Shown here in pieces: positions 34,492 to 43,047 of a stretch of DNA of 64,000 nucleotides. Both the position numbers and the translations under genes were made by a program. The notes under the pieces were generated by a model, which worked only from the letters and a program-made list of their open reading frames with translations, ran no database searches and was not told the origin of the DNA. The DNA comes from Collinsella aerofaciens. Lineage in GTDB: Bacteria > Actinomycetota > Coriobacteriia > Coriobacteriales > Coriobacteriaceae. The stretch spans positions 1,488,001-1,552,000 of the forward strand of contig NAKE01000001.1 of the NCBI GenBank assembly GCA_008680965.1, given 5' to 3'. Each line of letters begins with the position of its first letter. Within the stretch, counting starts at the first letter, position 1.

Positions 34492-35021
34492 AGCAGTCCA
34501 CGCTCCAAAAGCATCTCGGCACAAAGGTAGGAAACGTCCTCGAAGGACTTGTTGCGAATATCAAGGGTAATATCGGCGGCTTGGCGATACAGCGGACGGC
34601 GATGCTCAAACAGGCGCGCGGCGTGCTCGGGCGAGCGGAAATCGGGTCGGGTATCGGAACGGCGAATCTGGCGCAACGAGTCCTCAAAGTCGCCTTCGAG
34701 GTACACGCATGTACCCATCTCGTGCATCAGCTCAATGTTCACCGGCGTCTCGACGATGCCACCCCCGCACGATACCAGCAGGCTGCGCTCGCTCTGAAGC
34801 GAACGGAGTGCCGAGGTCTCGAGCTCGCGAAAACGATCCTCACCCTCGGTCTTAAATATCTCGGTCACCGACTTGCCGCATCGACGCACAACCAAACGAT
34901 CGGTATCGATGAATCGACGCTTGAACATAGTGCCCACATTGCGCGCAAGCGTCGACTTGCCCGCGCCCAAAAAGCCGATAAAGAAGATATGGTCGCAGCC
35001 GTGTTTGATGTGCTGAGACAT
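34488..35021 (-). CDS. aroK: Shikimate kinase
   Basis: Phosphorylates shikimate. The 177 residues keep the P-loop GFLGAGKST near residue 17, DTDRLVVRR (Asp pair for Mg and shikimate), RFRELE with the shikimate-binding arginine, and CGGGIVET. All catalytic residues appear in place, unlike in the AroB-like neighbour. It follows the YqeG phosphatase by eight bases. A broader sugar or metabolite kinase activity is possible if the shikimate pathway is incomplete. Confidence 0.88.
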   Translation of the reverse strand: MSQHIKHGCDHIFFIGFLGAGKSTLARNVGTMFKRRFIDTDRLVVRRCGKSVTEIFKTEGEDRFRELETSALRSLQSERSLLVSCGGGIVETPVNIELMHEMGTCVYLEGDFEDSLRQIRRSDTRPDFRSPEHAARLFEHRRPLYRQAADITLDIRNKSFEDVSYLCAEMLLERGLL

Positions 35022-35029
35022 GGCGAAAC

Positions 35030-35527
35030 CTATTCCTCGCAGGGAAGGTCGCGCAGGGCCCGGCGCTCAAAGATACGGAAGATCTGCGTGTACCACAGGT
35101 CCTGGGTTGCCTGCGGCTTGACCAGAATAGTGTCAACGCCGGCAAAGTTTCCGCTCCATACGTCGGTGTACAGCTGGTCACCGATCAGCACGGCCTCGTC
35201 GGCCGTGGCGCCCAGACGCTTAAGGCCCGCTTTGAGGGCAAATGGCGCCGGCTTCATGGCGTGGCTAATGGCCTCGAGCCCCAACTCACGAGCCGAAGCC
35301 ATGACCTGGTCGCGATGCCAGTTGTTGGACACCATGCACAGCTTAAAGCCCTTGGCATGGGCGGCCTCGAGCCAGGCGGAGACCGCAGCGGGAACCTGCT
35401 CGGTATCACGCGGCACCAGGGTGTTGTCGCGGTCGAGCAGAATGGCGCGCTTGCCGTCGGCCCAGAGGGTATCGAGGTCGATGCGATCGACCGAGGCAAC
35501 ATATCGTTTGGGGCTGAAAATCCTCAT
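35030..35527 (-). CDS. YqeG-family HAD-type phosphatase
   Basis: A 165-residue HAD superfamily IIIA protein. Motif I is LLDRDNTLVP near residue 35, motif II VSNN, motif III lysine in MKPAP, and motif IV GDQLYTDVWSGN. The ATG at 35527 lies three bases after the mltG stop, so the two are coupled. YqeG members commonly precede aro genes in Gram-positives; phosphatidylglycerophosphate phosphatase activity has been shown for some relatives, but the substrate here is unproven. Confidence 0.88.
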   Translation of the reverse strand: MRIFSPKRYVASVDRIDLDTLWADGKRAILLDRDNTLVPRDTEQVPAAVSAWLEAAHAKGFKLCMVSNNWHRDQVMASARELGLEAISHAMKPAPFALKAGLKRLGATADEAVLIGDQLYTDVWSGNFAGVDTILVKPQATQDLWYTQIFRIFERRALRDLPCEE

Positions 35528-35529
35528 GA

Positions 35530-36939
35530 TCAATTCCAAGACTGTTGATGCTCTTCGTAGGTCTTCGAGAAATACTCCTCGTCCTGCGTAATGTAGAAAT
35601 ACAGGTCGTCGGAGTCGGTCGGCTCAAGGGTGGCCTTGAGCGCCTCGAGCGACGGAGAGCAGATGGGCGTGGGCGGCAGGCCCTCGTGCTTATAGGTGTT
35701 ATAGGGGTTATCACTCTGCAGGTCGTCGGCGGTAACCTCGCCACCGGTGACGTACATCATGGTCGCGTCGCTGTTGAGGTAGCGCAGGCCATCGAGCTTG
35801 CCTGCCAGACGGTTATAGAAAACCGATGCCACATGCGCGCGCTGGTCGGCGTTGAGGCCCTCGCGCTCGACGATGGAGGCAAGGTTAACGATGTCGTAAT
35901 CAGACATATCCACGCCATAGCGCTCCTTGATCTTGGCCTCGCAGCTGGCAAAGTCAAGCGACTTATACTCGGCGTTGAACTGGTCAAGCATGGCGCGAAT
36001 CACATCATCGGCGCTTGGGTCCTTACCAAGCGAATAGGTCTTGGGGAACAGGAAACCCTCGAGCGAATCGTTTGCAGCGCCCTCAAGGAAGCTATAGTCC
36101 TTCACATAGTTGGAGGCCTTTGCCTGATTGAGGAAGTCTTCCTTGGAGATACTGTCGTATGCCTTGGCCACGCGATCGGCGACCTGGTCAACCGTCAGGC
36201 CCTCTGGGATAGTCAGTGCATCGGAGCCCGCATTGGGGCCCTCCATGAGCTGCTGAACGACCTTGGTCGCGTCCATGAGCGTCGTGAACGAGTAGGTGCC
36301 GGGCTTGAGCGACATGTCCGCGTTGAGCTTTTTGACCGCCGCATAGTAATCCTTGGGATTCTCGACAATATGGTTCTCGGAGAGAATCGAGGCGATCGTG
36401 TCGCCCGAGGCGCCCTCGGGAATCGTAACGGTAACCTGCTGGCCAGCGGTGACACTCACGTCCCCCCCACCAAACAAGCCCTTGACGGCCGGTACGACGA
36501 AGAAGGCGATGGCAGCGAGAACGATCACCGCAACCACAACGCCGATAATCATAGGCACCGGCGAGCTTTTCTTTTGGGCACCGCGTCGAGCATGCGTGTT
36601 ATAGCTCGAGCGCGAGGCCGGAGCCACGCCATGCGAGCCGCGTACGTGATGCGCGTGCGATTGAGGGACCTGCGCGCGCTGGGTGGGCGCCTGCTGTTTA
36701 AAGCGGGCGCCACCTGCAGGCTGGGCTGCATGGGCAGAGGACTGCTGAGCAGGACGACGAACAGGCTGCTGGCCCGGACGCTGAGCGGGCTGCGCGGGGC
36801 GAGAGGAGGGCTGCGCCGGACGTGCGGCGGGTTGGGCCGCGCGCTGGGTCGGCTGCACCGGACGTTGGCCGGACGGTGCAGGGCGCGACACAGACTGTCG
36901 TGTACGATTCGGCTGGCGCGGATCGGAAGCGCTAGGCAT
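35530..36939 (-). CDS. mltG: Endolytic murein transglycosylase MltG
   Basis: Cleaves new glycan strands at the membrane face and so ends their synthesis. The 469 residues have about 127 cytoplasmic residues rich in Pro, Gln, Arg and Ala, one membrane span at about 128-150, a LysM-like segment, and the YceG domain with catalytic glutamate in LASIVEREG, plus FPKTY and YNTYKHEGLPPTPICSPS. The long disordered tail is unusual for the family. The start overlaps the end of ruvX by eight bases. Confidence 0.93.
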   Translation of the reverse strand: MPSASDPRQPNRTRQSVSRPAPSGQRPVQPTQRAAQPAARPAQPSSRPAQPAQRPGQQPVRRPAQQSSAHAAQPAGGARFKQQAPTQRAQVPQSHAHHVRGSHGVAPASRSSYNTHARRGAQKKSSPVPMIIGVVVAVIVLAAIAFFVVPAVKGLFGGGDVSVTAGQQVTVTIPEGASGDTIASILSENHIVENPKDYYAAVKKLNADMSLKPGTYSFTTLMDATKVVQQLMEGPNAGSDALTIPEGLTVDQVADRVAKAYDSISKEDFLNQAKASNYVKDYSFLEGAANDSLEGFLFPKTYSLGKDPSADDVIRAMLDQFNAEYKSLDFASCEAKIKERYGVDMSDYDIVNLASIVEREGLNADQRAHVASVFYNRLAGKLDGLRYLNSDATMMYVTGGEVTADDLQSDNPYNTYKHEGLPPTPICSPSLEALKATLEPTDSDDLYFYITQDEEYFSKTYEEHQQSWN

Positions 36940-37360
36940 GCGAAACCTCCTCGTTTTTGCGATCGAGCCATGTCTGCAAGAACAGGCTGGCGGCGATCAT
37001 GTCGATCTTGCCCCTCATCTGCTTTTCGTTGAGTCCCTGCTCGCGCAGGATACGCTTGGCCTCTTGCGAGGACAGGCGCTCATCCTCAAACACCAGCGGA
37101 AGGCCGAGCTCGTCTGCAATCTTTTGCGCCACGGCGGCAACGCGCTCGGCCTGGGGGCCGGGTTCGCCGGCCATGGTCAGGGGACGTCCGCTTACCAGGA
37201 TGTCAGGCTCATAGTCCTCGACCAGATAGCGGAACGTCTTGGCCATACCGGTGACCTCAGCGGTCGGGAGCACCTTGACGGGCATCGCCATCTTGCCATC
37301 ACGGCTCGAGACGGCGATGCCGATCCTGGTCTCCCCTATGTCCAGCGCGAGCGCGACCAC
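36932..37360 (-). CDS. ruvX: Holliday junction resolvase-like RuvX (YqgF)
   Basis: An RNase H-fold nuclease for rRNA maturation or recombination. The 142 residues have ALDIGETRIGIAVS with the first aspartate, VSGRPLTMAGEPGPQAERV, DERLSS and a C-terminal aspartate in GKIDMIAA. A GTG at 37360 is the likely start, nine bases after the alaS stop, with no clear ribosome site, so translation may be coupled to alaS. The alaS-ruvX-mltG order is common in Gram-positives. Confidence 0.92.
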   Translation of the reverse strand: MVALALDIGETRIGIAVSSRDGKMAMPVKVLPTAEVTGMAKTFRYLVEDYEPDILVSGRPLTMAGEPGPQAERVAAVAQKIADELGLPLVFEDERLSSQEAKRILREQGLNEKQMRGKIDMIAASLFLQTWLDRKNEEVSHA

Positions 37361-37369
37361 AGCGACTAC

Positions 37370-40027
37370 TTAGGCGCCGAGCGCGGTCTTGGCGGCCGCG
37401 AGGGCATCGGCGATACCGGCAGCATTCTTACCACCGGCCTGGGCCATGTTGGGACGGCCGCCACCGCGACCGTCGACCAGGCCCGCGATCTGCTTAATCA
37501 CGTTGCCGGCGTGAAAACCGGCCTTCACGGCGTCGTCGGAACCGGCGGCGAGCAACGCAGGCGTGCCCTTCTCGGTCACGCTGGCAACGACGCAGGCGAC
37601 AGGGCCGGCGACCTTCTGGTGCACGGTATCCCAGACGTTGCGCAGGTCAGCAGCCTCAAGGCCCTGGAGCTCAGCGACGACGAGCTTATAGCCGTCGAGC
37701 TCGACGGCACCCTCGATGGCGCTGGAGATAGCGTCGGAGGAGCCACCGGTCAGCGCCTTCTTGAGCTTGTTAGACGTCTCGCGCAGCTCGGCCTGCAGGT
37801 TCTCCACACGAGCGGGAACCTCGTCAACACGGCACTTGAGCGCAGCGGCAGCGGCGTCAACGAGTGCCAGGCGGTCGGCCATGTAGTCGAGGGCGCCCTT
37901 AGAGGTAACGGCCTCGATACGGCGGACGTTCGAGCCCGTGGAGGACTCGGAGATAATCTTGAACAGGCCAATCTCGGCAGTGTTGGCAGCATGCGTACCA
38001 CCGCAGAGCTCGCGGGAGAACGGCTGGTCCTCGGCGCCCACGGAAACGACGCGGACGACGTCGCCGTATTTCTCGCCAAAGAGGGCGACAGCACCGGCGG
38101 CCTTGGCCTCGTCGATGCCCATGACACGGGTCACGACCGGCTTGGAAGCGAAAATCTGCTGGTTAACCAGGTCCTCGACAGCCTTGAGCTGCTCGGAAGA
38201 CAGGGCCTCGAAGTGCGTGAAGTCAAAGCGCAGGTGCTCGGGCGTCACCAGAGAGCCGGCCTGGGAGACATGCTCGCCCAGTACCTGCTTAAGCGCAGCG
38301 TCGAGCAGATGCGTGGCGGTGTGGTTGCGGCGCAGGAAACCACGGCGCTCGGCGTCGAGCGCGGCGGTCACGGTAGCACCGACGGTCAGCGTACCCCCGG
38401 CAACGTGCGCGACGTGGGCATACAGGCCGTTGTGGTTCTTGGTGTCGGCAACGGTCAGAACAACGCCCTCGGCGGAAAGCTCGCCGGCGTCGCCCTGCTG
38501 GCCGCCCATCTCGGCGTAGAACGGGGTGCGGTCGAGCACGACGTCGACGTCCTCGCCCGCGGCGGCAGACTCGACGGACTCGCCGTTGCGCACGATGGCG
38601 ACAACCTTGGCGCCCTCGATAACGTCGTTGTCGTAGCCGTCAAAGTCGGTCGCAGCGACCTTGTCGGAAAGCTCGACCCACACGTCGTTGAAGCTGCCCC
38701 AGGCATCGCCCTTGGCGTTGGCACGGGCGCGGGCCTTCTGGTCCTCCATGCAAGCGGTGAAGCCGTCCATGTCGACGTCATGGCCAGCGGCGCCCGCGAT
38801 CTCAACGGTCAGGTCGATGGGGAAACCAAAGGTATCGTGCAGCTTAAAGGCGACCTCGCCCGGAAGCACGGCGCCCTCGGCAAGAGCAGCCAGGGCCTCG
38901 TCCAGGTAGACGCGGCCGTTGTCGAGCGTCGTGGAGAAGCGCTCCTCCTCAGAGGCGACGATACCCTTGACGAGTGCGACGTTCTTTAGCAGCTCGGGAT
39001 AGGCCTCGCCCATCTGAGCGTTGACCTCGTCGATGAACTTGGTCAGGAAGGCGCCCTCGATGCCCAGCAGGCGACCGTGGAACACGGCGCGGCGGAGCAG
39101 GCGGCGAAGGACGTACTCGCGGCCCTCGTTACCGGGCAGGATGCCGTCCGAGATCATAAAGTCGACGGCACGGGAGTGATCGGCGATGATGCGCAGCGAG
39201 CGGCTGGCGCCGGAGTAATCGTCGGCGTCATAGGTCTTGCCGCTGATCTTCTCACCGAGCTTGATGAGGTGCTGCATCAGATCGCCGTCGTAGTTGGCGG
39301 TCTTGTGCTGCATGATGGCGGCCATGCGCTCCAGACCCATGCCCGTATCGAGGTTGCGGTGCGGCAGCTCCGGCATGGAGCCGTCCTCCTGGCGGTCGTA
39401 CTGGGTAAACACGAGGTTCCAGAACTCAAGGAAGCGGTCACAGTCGCAGCCGGGCTTGCAGTCGGGGCTACCGCAGCCGACCTCCTCGCCCATGTCAAAG
39501 TAGATCTCGGAGCACGGACCGCAGGGACCGGTGGGGCCAGCGGCCCAGAAGTTGTCGTCCTCGCCAAGGCGCGAGATGTGATCCTCGGCAACGCCCAGGG
39601 AGCGCCACACGTCGTGGGTCTCGTCGTCCTCGGTAAAGACGGTGAAGTACAGGCGGTCGAGCGGCAGCTTGAACTCCTTGGTGATAAGCTCGAAGGCCCA
39701 AGCGCAAGCCTGCTGCTTGGAGACGCCGCCAAAGGAGAAGTCGCCGAGCATCTCGAAGAACGAGAGGTGACGGCCGTCCTCGCCGATGCAGTCGATGTCG
39801 TTGGTGCGGACACACTTCTGGCAGGAGATCGCGCCGATCTCCTTCATGGCCTTCTTGCCCTGGTAGTACTCCTTAAACTGGTTCATGCCGGCGTTGGCAA
39901 GCAGCAGCGAGGGGTCGTCGGGAACAAGGGACGAAGAAGGATAGAGCTTAAGACCGCGCTCCTCAAAGAAGTTGAGGAACTTGGAGCGGATCTCGGCCGT
40001 AGTCATTGACGGGTAGTCAGCACTCAT
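37370..40027 (-). CDS. alaS: Alanyl-tRNA synthetase
   Basis: Class II synthetase that charges tRNA-Ala and edits Ser and Gly. The 885 residues have the catalytic core (FLNFFEERGLKLYPSSSLVP, FFEMLGDFSFGG), the editing domain with HTATH near residue 570 and CGGTHAANT near 670, and the C-terminal oligomerisation domain ending GGGRPNMAQAGGK. GAGGAG precedes the ATG at 40027; the ORF opens 39 codons earlier without support. A promoter lies 47 bases upstream. The leader has no T-box I can see. Confidence 0.97.
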   Translation of the reverse strand: MSADYPSMTTAEIRSKFLNFFEERGLKLYPSSSLVPDDPSLLLANAGMNQFKEYYQGKKAMKEIGAISCQKCVRTNDIDCIGEDGRHLSFFEMLGDFSFGGVSKQQACAWAFELITKEFKLPLDRLYFTVFTEDDETHDVWRSLGVAEDHISRLGEDDNFWAAGPTGPCGPCSEIYFDMGEEVGCGSPDCKPGCDCDRFLEFWNLVFTQYDRQEDGSMPELPHRNLDTGMGLERMAAIMQHKTANYDGDLMQHLIKLGEKISGKTYDADDYSGASRSLRIIADHSRAVDFMISDGILPGNEGREYVLRRLLRRAVFHGRLLGIEGAFLTKFIDEVNAQMGEAYPELLKNVALVKGIVASEEERFSTTLDNGRVYLDEALAALAEGAVLPGEVAFKLHDTFGFPIDLTVEIAGAAGHDVDMDGFTACMEDQKARARANAKGDAWGSFNDVWVELSDKVAATDFDGYDNDVIEGAKVVAIVRNGESVESAAAGEDVDVVLDRTPFYAEMGGQQGDAGELSAEGVVLTVADTKNHNGLYAHVAHVAGGTLTVGATVTAALDAERRGFLRRNHTATHLLDAALKQVLGEHVSQAGSLVTPEHLRFDFTHFEALSSEQLKAVEDLVNQQIFASKPVVTRVMGIDEAKAAGAVALFGEKYGDVVRVVSVGAEDQPFSRELCGGTHAANTAEIGLFKIISESSTGSNVRRIEAVTSKGALDYMADRLALVDAAAAALKCRVDEVPARVENLQAELRETSNKLKKALTGGSSDAISSAIEGAVELDGYKLVVAELQGLEAADLRNVWDTVHQKVAGPVACVVASVTEKGTPALLAAGSDDAVKAGFHAGNVIKQIAGLVDGRGGGRPNMAQAGGKNAAGIADALAAAKTALGA

Positions 40028-40073
40028 AGAGGGAATCTCCTCGGTTTCACATCGAAACAGTTCAAACGTAACG

Positions 40074-40101
40074 ATATTACCATCCCGCCGCGCAAGTGCA
40101 A
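40074..40101 (-). promoter_or_regulatory. Promoter of alaS
   Basis: TTGCAC (40101-40096) and TAATAT (40079-40074) on the minus strand are 16 bases apart. The same box types occur before the tRNA-Glu pair. Confidence 0.55.
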
Positions 40102-40129
40102 AAAAGAGGGCCGACATAAAGCCGACCCT
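40100..40129 (-). terminator. Terminator upstream of alaS
   Basis: On the minus strand AGGGTCGGC and GTCGGCCCT pair around TTTAT and are followed by CTTTTTT. It would stop transcripts arriving from the permease gene, across the small opposite gene. Confidence 0.75.
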
Positions 40130-40183
40130 ACAGCGAAAGTGCACGTTATTTAGGAGTATGCGATGCTTTGAAAAAGGCTACTG

Positions 40184-40189
40184 TATAAT
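40184..40189 (+). promoter_or_regulatory. Candidate -10 of the small membrane protein gene
   Basis: A perfect TATAAT 32 bases before the start codon; no consensus -35 at the right distance. Confidence 0.4.
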
Positions 40190-40221
40190 TACATATAAGA
40201 TTCACCCGGAAGGAGCGATCG

Positions 40222-40461
40222 ATGAAAAGCAAACGATTTGTCCTGAATGCACTTCTGGTTGTAGCACTTTTAGCGCTTTTGGCTTTCTCCTGCTGGTACG
40301 CAAACCAACCAGCATTTGGCTACGTATTGTATGCAGTAATGTCCGGCGATAAAGCCTATTACACTCTACGCGCAATTGACGTTCTCTTTTTCTATGTAGC
40401 CGGCCCCTTATCAATCGCTTTGCTCGCGTTTCTTGTCATTTACAACTTCAAGAAACGCTAG
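40222..40461 (+). CDS. Small AT-rich two-span membrane protein
   Basis: A 79-residue protein of unknown function. The first span is at about residues 8-28 (LNALLVVALLALLAFSCWYA) and the second at 53-76 (IDVLFFYVAGPLSIALLAFL), with a short Lys/Arg N-terminus and a NFKKR end. AAGGAG lies eight bases before the ATG. It is transcribed against its neighbours and is much richer in A and T than they are, so it may be a late arrival. It resembles small phage or membrane-modulating proteins only in layout; I do not recognise a family. Confidence 0.65.
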   Translation: MKSKRFVLNALLVVALLALLAFSCWYANQPAFGYVLYAVMSGDKAYYTLRAIDVLFFYVAGPLSIALLAFLVIYNFKKR

Positions 40462-40467
40462 CGGTGC

Positions 40468-41880
40468 CTATTTGGAATCCGAATCGTCCATGGAGCCGTC
40501 GATGCCGGTTTTGGTATCGTCGTCCGAGTTGGAGTCATCGTCCTTGGCGAAGGGATTCTTGAAAAAGCTCGTCGCATCGGGCTGCAGGCCCGAGAGCTTG
40601 ATCCAGGGATTCTCGAGCTCGGGCTTGGGCATCGCCTGGGCCTCGGGCGCGGTCTCGTTGCCGATGAGCTCGGACTCGTAAATGAACGTATCGTCTCCAA
40701 GCGCGTCGTAGGCGGCGACCGGGTTGCCCTCGGCATCGCGATATGGCGTGCCCTTAAATACAGCGCCGTCGTATGCCACGAGCTGGCGACCGGTCTCGTT
40801 CTCAAAGTAGTAGACGAAAATGCCCTTGAGGGCCGCGCACAGCGGAATGGCGATGACCATGCCGATGGGACCCATAAGTGCCGAACCAATAACGAGGGCC
40901 GTCAGGCTCATGATGGGATGCACCTGCACCGAACTCTGCATGACCTTGGGGGAAATGACGTTATCGGTGACGTTTTGAGCCACCATGGTCACAACGAGCG
41001 TCCACAACGCCAGCATGGGGCTGAACATAAAGCCGAGCACCGTGGCGATCGCCGCGCTTACCCAGGGACCGACAACCGGGACCAAGTGCATGATGCCGGT
41101 AAAGATGGCCATGAGTGCCGCGTAGGGATGGCCAATGAGCGTAAAGCCGATAAAGGCGAGGATGCCACCGCAGATGGACGTCACGACCATGCCGCGCATA
41201 TAACCGCCGACCGAGCGCGAAAGAATCGCGACCATAAAGCGGTACGAGGTCTCTTTTTCCTGTCCGATGATGGTACAGACCTCGTGGTGCATACGGGGAT
41301 AATCGCAGGCAAGCCAGTAGGCAAGCACCAAACCCAGGAAGATTACGAACAGCTGCGAGGCCGTGTTGGTGATCAGCGGGAACACGCCGCGACCGAGCTC
41401 AGCGGCGATTTGCGATACGTACTTGGACGCCACAGTAACCAGCGAGGACAGATTATCGTCCAAGTACTCCTTGAGCGGCGTGTTGTTGAGCGTCTTAGCG
41501 TGCGAAATCATCTCGTTGAGATCACCGCCCGCAACGCGAAGCTGCTCAGGCAGACGGCTCAGGACTTCCATAATCTGACCGAGCAAAATAGGGGACAGGA
41601 TGCAGACGACGCCGACGAGCACTGCCACAACCACGATCAGCGCGATGAGCGAACCGATGCCACGACCGACGCCGTGATGCTCGAGCCAGTTAGTGATCGG
41701 CGACATCACAAAAGCGATGATGGAACCGACAGCGAGAAACTCGATAACCGGCGCCAAGATACCCATAAGGTTAAAGATGACGGCGGCGATGACAATGCAG
41801 CCGACGACAGCCCAAATGCGAAGCGTCAGAATACGAGTATCGCGCAGCGTGCGGTCGGTTTGTTGGGGGTGCTCAATCAT
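40468..41880 (-). CDS. AI-2E family transporter (PF01594 type)
   Basis: A polytopic inner-membrane protein of 470 residues with about seven to eight spans. It has the family's first span pair, a long amphipathic middle (about residues 95-165), and the conserved GYMRGMVVTSICGG and PVVGPWVSAAIATVLGF regions. The last 100 residues form an acidic cytoplasmic tail ending DGSMDDSDSK. Relatives export autoinducer-2, act as Na+/H+ antiporters or have unknown substrates. Its start overlaps the sigma factor stop as ATGA, so both are co-translated; a link to the stress response is inference. Confidence 0.85.
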   Translation of the reverse strand: MIEHPQQTDRTLRDTRILTLRIWAVVGCIVIAAVIFNLMGILAPVIEFLAVGSIIAFVMSPITNWLEHHGVGRGIGSLIALIVVVAVLVGVVCILSPILLGQIMEVLSRLPEQLRVAGGDLNEMISHAKTLNNTPLKEYLDDNLSSLVTVASKYVSQIAAELGRGVFPLITNTASQLFVIFLGLVLAYWLACDYPRMHHEVCTIIGQEKETSYRFMVAILSRSVGGYMRGMVVTSICGGILAFIGFTLIGHPYAALMAIFTGIMHLVPVVGPWVSAAIATVLGFMFSPMLALWTLVVTMVAQNVTDNVISPKVMQSSVQVHPIMSLTALVIGSALMGPIGMVIAIPLCAALKGIFVYYFENETGRQLVAYDGAVFKGTPYRDAEGNPVAAYDALGDDTFIYESELIGNETAPEAQAMPKPELENPWIKLSGLQPDATSFFKNPFAKDDDSNSDDDTKTGIDGSMDDSDSK

Positions 41881-42668
41881 GAACGAACCATCACTCCGTC
41901 GGGGTCGATCTTGTCCTGTATCTTCTTAAGGGTACGGCGCAGCAGGCGCGAGACCTGCACCTGCGAGATACCCAACTTCTTAGCGATCTCGATCTGGGTC
42001 ATGCCCTTCACAAAGCGCAGCTCGATAACCTCACGCTCACGCGGCGAGAAATCGCGGATGGCTTCCTCGATCACCAGGCGGTCATCGGTAAAATCGAGCT
42101 CGTTGTCGTCATCGGCATAGCGGTCGAGAATCGAGGGGGCATCATCGGAATCGGACGCGCCAGGAGCCTCGATGGGCACCGAGGTATAGGCCGAAGACGA
42201 TTCCATGGCCTCCAGCACCTCGTCGACGGTCACACCCAGGTACTCAGCGATTTCTTCAACCTTAGGCGAGCGCTGCAGCTCGTTAGTGAGCTTGTCGGTA
42301 GCTTGGTTAACCTTGGCAGAAAGCTCCTGCAAACGGCGCGGCACGCGAACGCTCCAGCCCTTATCACGGAAGTGACGCTTAATCTCGCCCAGGATGGTAG
42401 GCGTGGCAAACGTCGTGAACTCGAGTCCGCGCTCGGGGTCAAAGCGGTCGATAGCCTTGAGCAAACCCAGATAGCCGACCTGCATGAGGTCGTCGAGCGG
42501 CTCGCCGCGGTTCTTAAATTTGTTGGCAAGAAACCTTACCAGGTTCATATGGGACATGACGAGCTGCTCACGTGCGTCCGGATCACCGGTCTCTTTGTAG
42601 CGACGAAACAGCTCGCGGGTTTTCTCCTTGTCCCAAGCGGTCTTACCGCTCCGGGAACGTTCGGTCAT
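41877..42668 (-). CDS. SigB/SigF/SigG-type alternative sigma factor
   Basis: A group 3 sigma factor of 263 residues. Region 2 (LVMSHMNLVRFLANKFKNRG, DDLMQVGYLGLLKAIDRFDP), region 3 (GWSVRVPRRLQELS) and region 4 (LSPREREVIELRF-like FSPREREVIELRF, GISQVQVSRLLRR) are all present. The 40-residue acidic insert between regions 3 and 4 is longer than in SigB. It lies one base after the anti-sigma-like gene, the standard RsbW-SigB order. Stress or stationary-phase genes are probable targets; no SigB-type promoter was identified here. Confidence 0.92.
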   Translation of the reverse strand: MTERSRSGKTAWDKEKTRELFRRYKETGDPDAREQLVMSHMNLVRFLANKFKNRGEPLDDLMQVGYLGLLKAIDRFDPERGLEFTTFATPTILGEIKRHFRDKGWSVRVPRRLQELSAKVNQATDKLTNELQRSPKVEEIAEYLGVTVDEVLEAMESSSAYTSVPIEAPGASDSDDAPSILDRYADDDNELDFTDDRLVIEEAIRDFSPREREVIELRFVKGMTQIEIAKKLGISQVQVSRLLRRTLKKIQDKIDPDGVMVRS

Positions 42669-42669
42669 A

Positions 42670-43047
42670 TTAGATATCCACCTTGAGGTCGAGGGAAAGC
42701 GTCAGGGGCGCCGCAGTCTTTTCGTAGGAATCGCACACGCTCGCCAGAATGAGCTCGGCATACACGGCAGCCTGGTCATCCTCATCGACAGTCGCCTGAT
42801 CGCCAAAGGTAAAGGTCATGCCCACATGCGATTCGTCGACGTCGAATTTGATCGAAATGTCATCGGAATCAACGGCCGTGCAGCCAAAGATAAAGGCTTC
42901 CTCGGCAGCCATACGAATGTCCTCGATGCGATCGACGGACATGGAGCACAGCGCACCAACGTTGGCGGCCGTCATACGTACGAGGCGTGCCAGACGCGGA
43001 TCCCCGGCAACAGTCAGCGTGATGGGGCAAGTTGCTTCGCTACTCAT
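42670..43047 (-). CDS. RsbW-like anti-sigma factor, ATP site degenerate
   Basis: A 125-residue protein of the GHKL/HATPase_c_2 type by size, position and the segment VDRIEDIRMAAEEAFIFGC. In RsbW and SpoIIAB this helix ends EAxxNA, with Asn binding Mg-ATP; here the Asn position reads Gly. The following DxGxG box is replaced by FGDQATVDED. Binding of sigma may persist while kinase activity is lost. Position immediately before the sigma gene supports a partner role. The ATG at 43047 follows GGAG at nine bases. Confidence 0.7.
   Translation of the reverse strand: MSSEATCPITLTVAGDPRLARLVRMTAANVGALCSMSVDRIEDIRMAAEEAFIFGCTAVDSDDISIKFDVDESHVGMTFTFGDQATVDEDDQAAVYAELILASVCDSYEKTAAPLTLSLDLKVDI

Noticed and set aside
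40028..40221. A T-box leader before alaS
   Set aside because: No AGAGAG, GCTGAGA or GGGTGG marks; the hairpin there lies upstream of the alaS promoter and is better read as a terminator.
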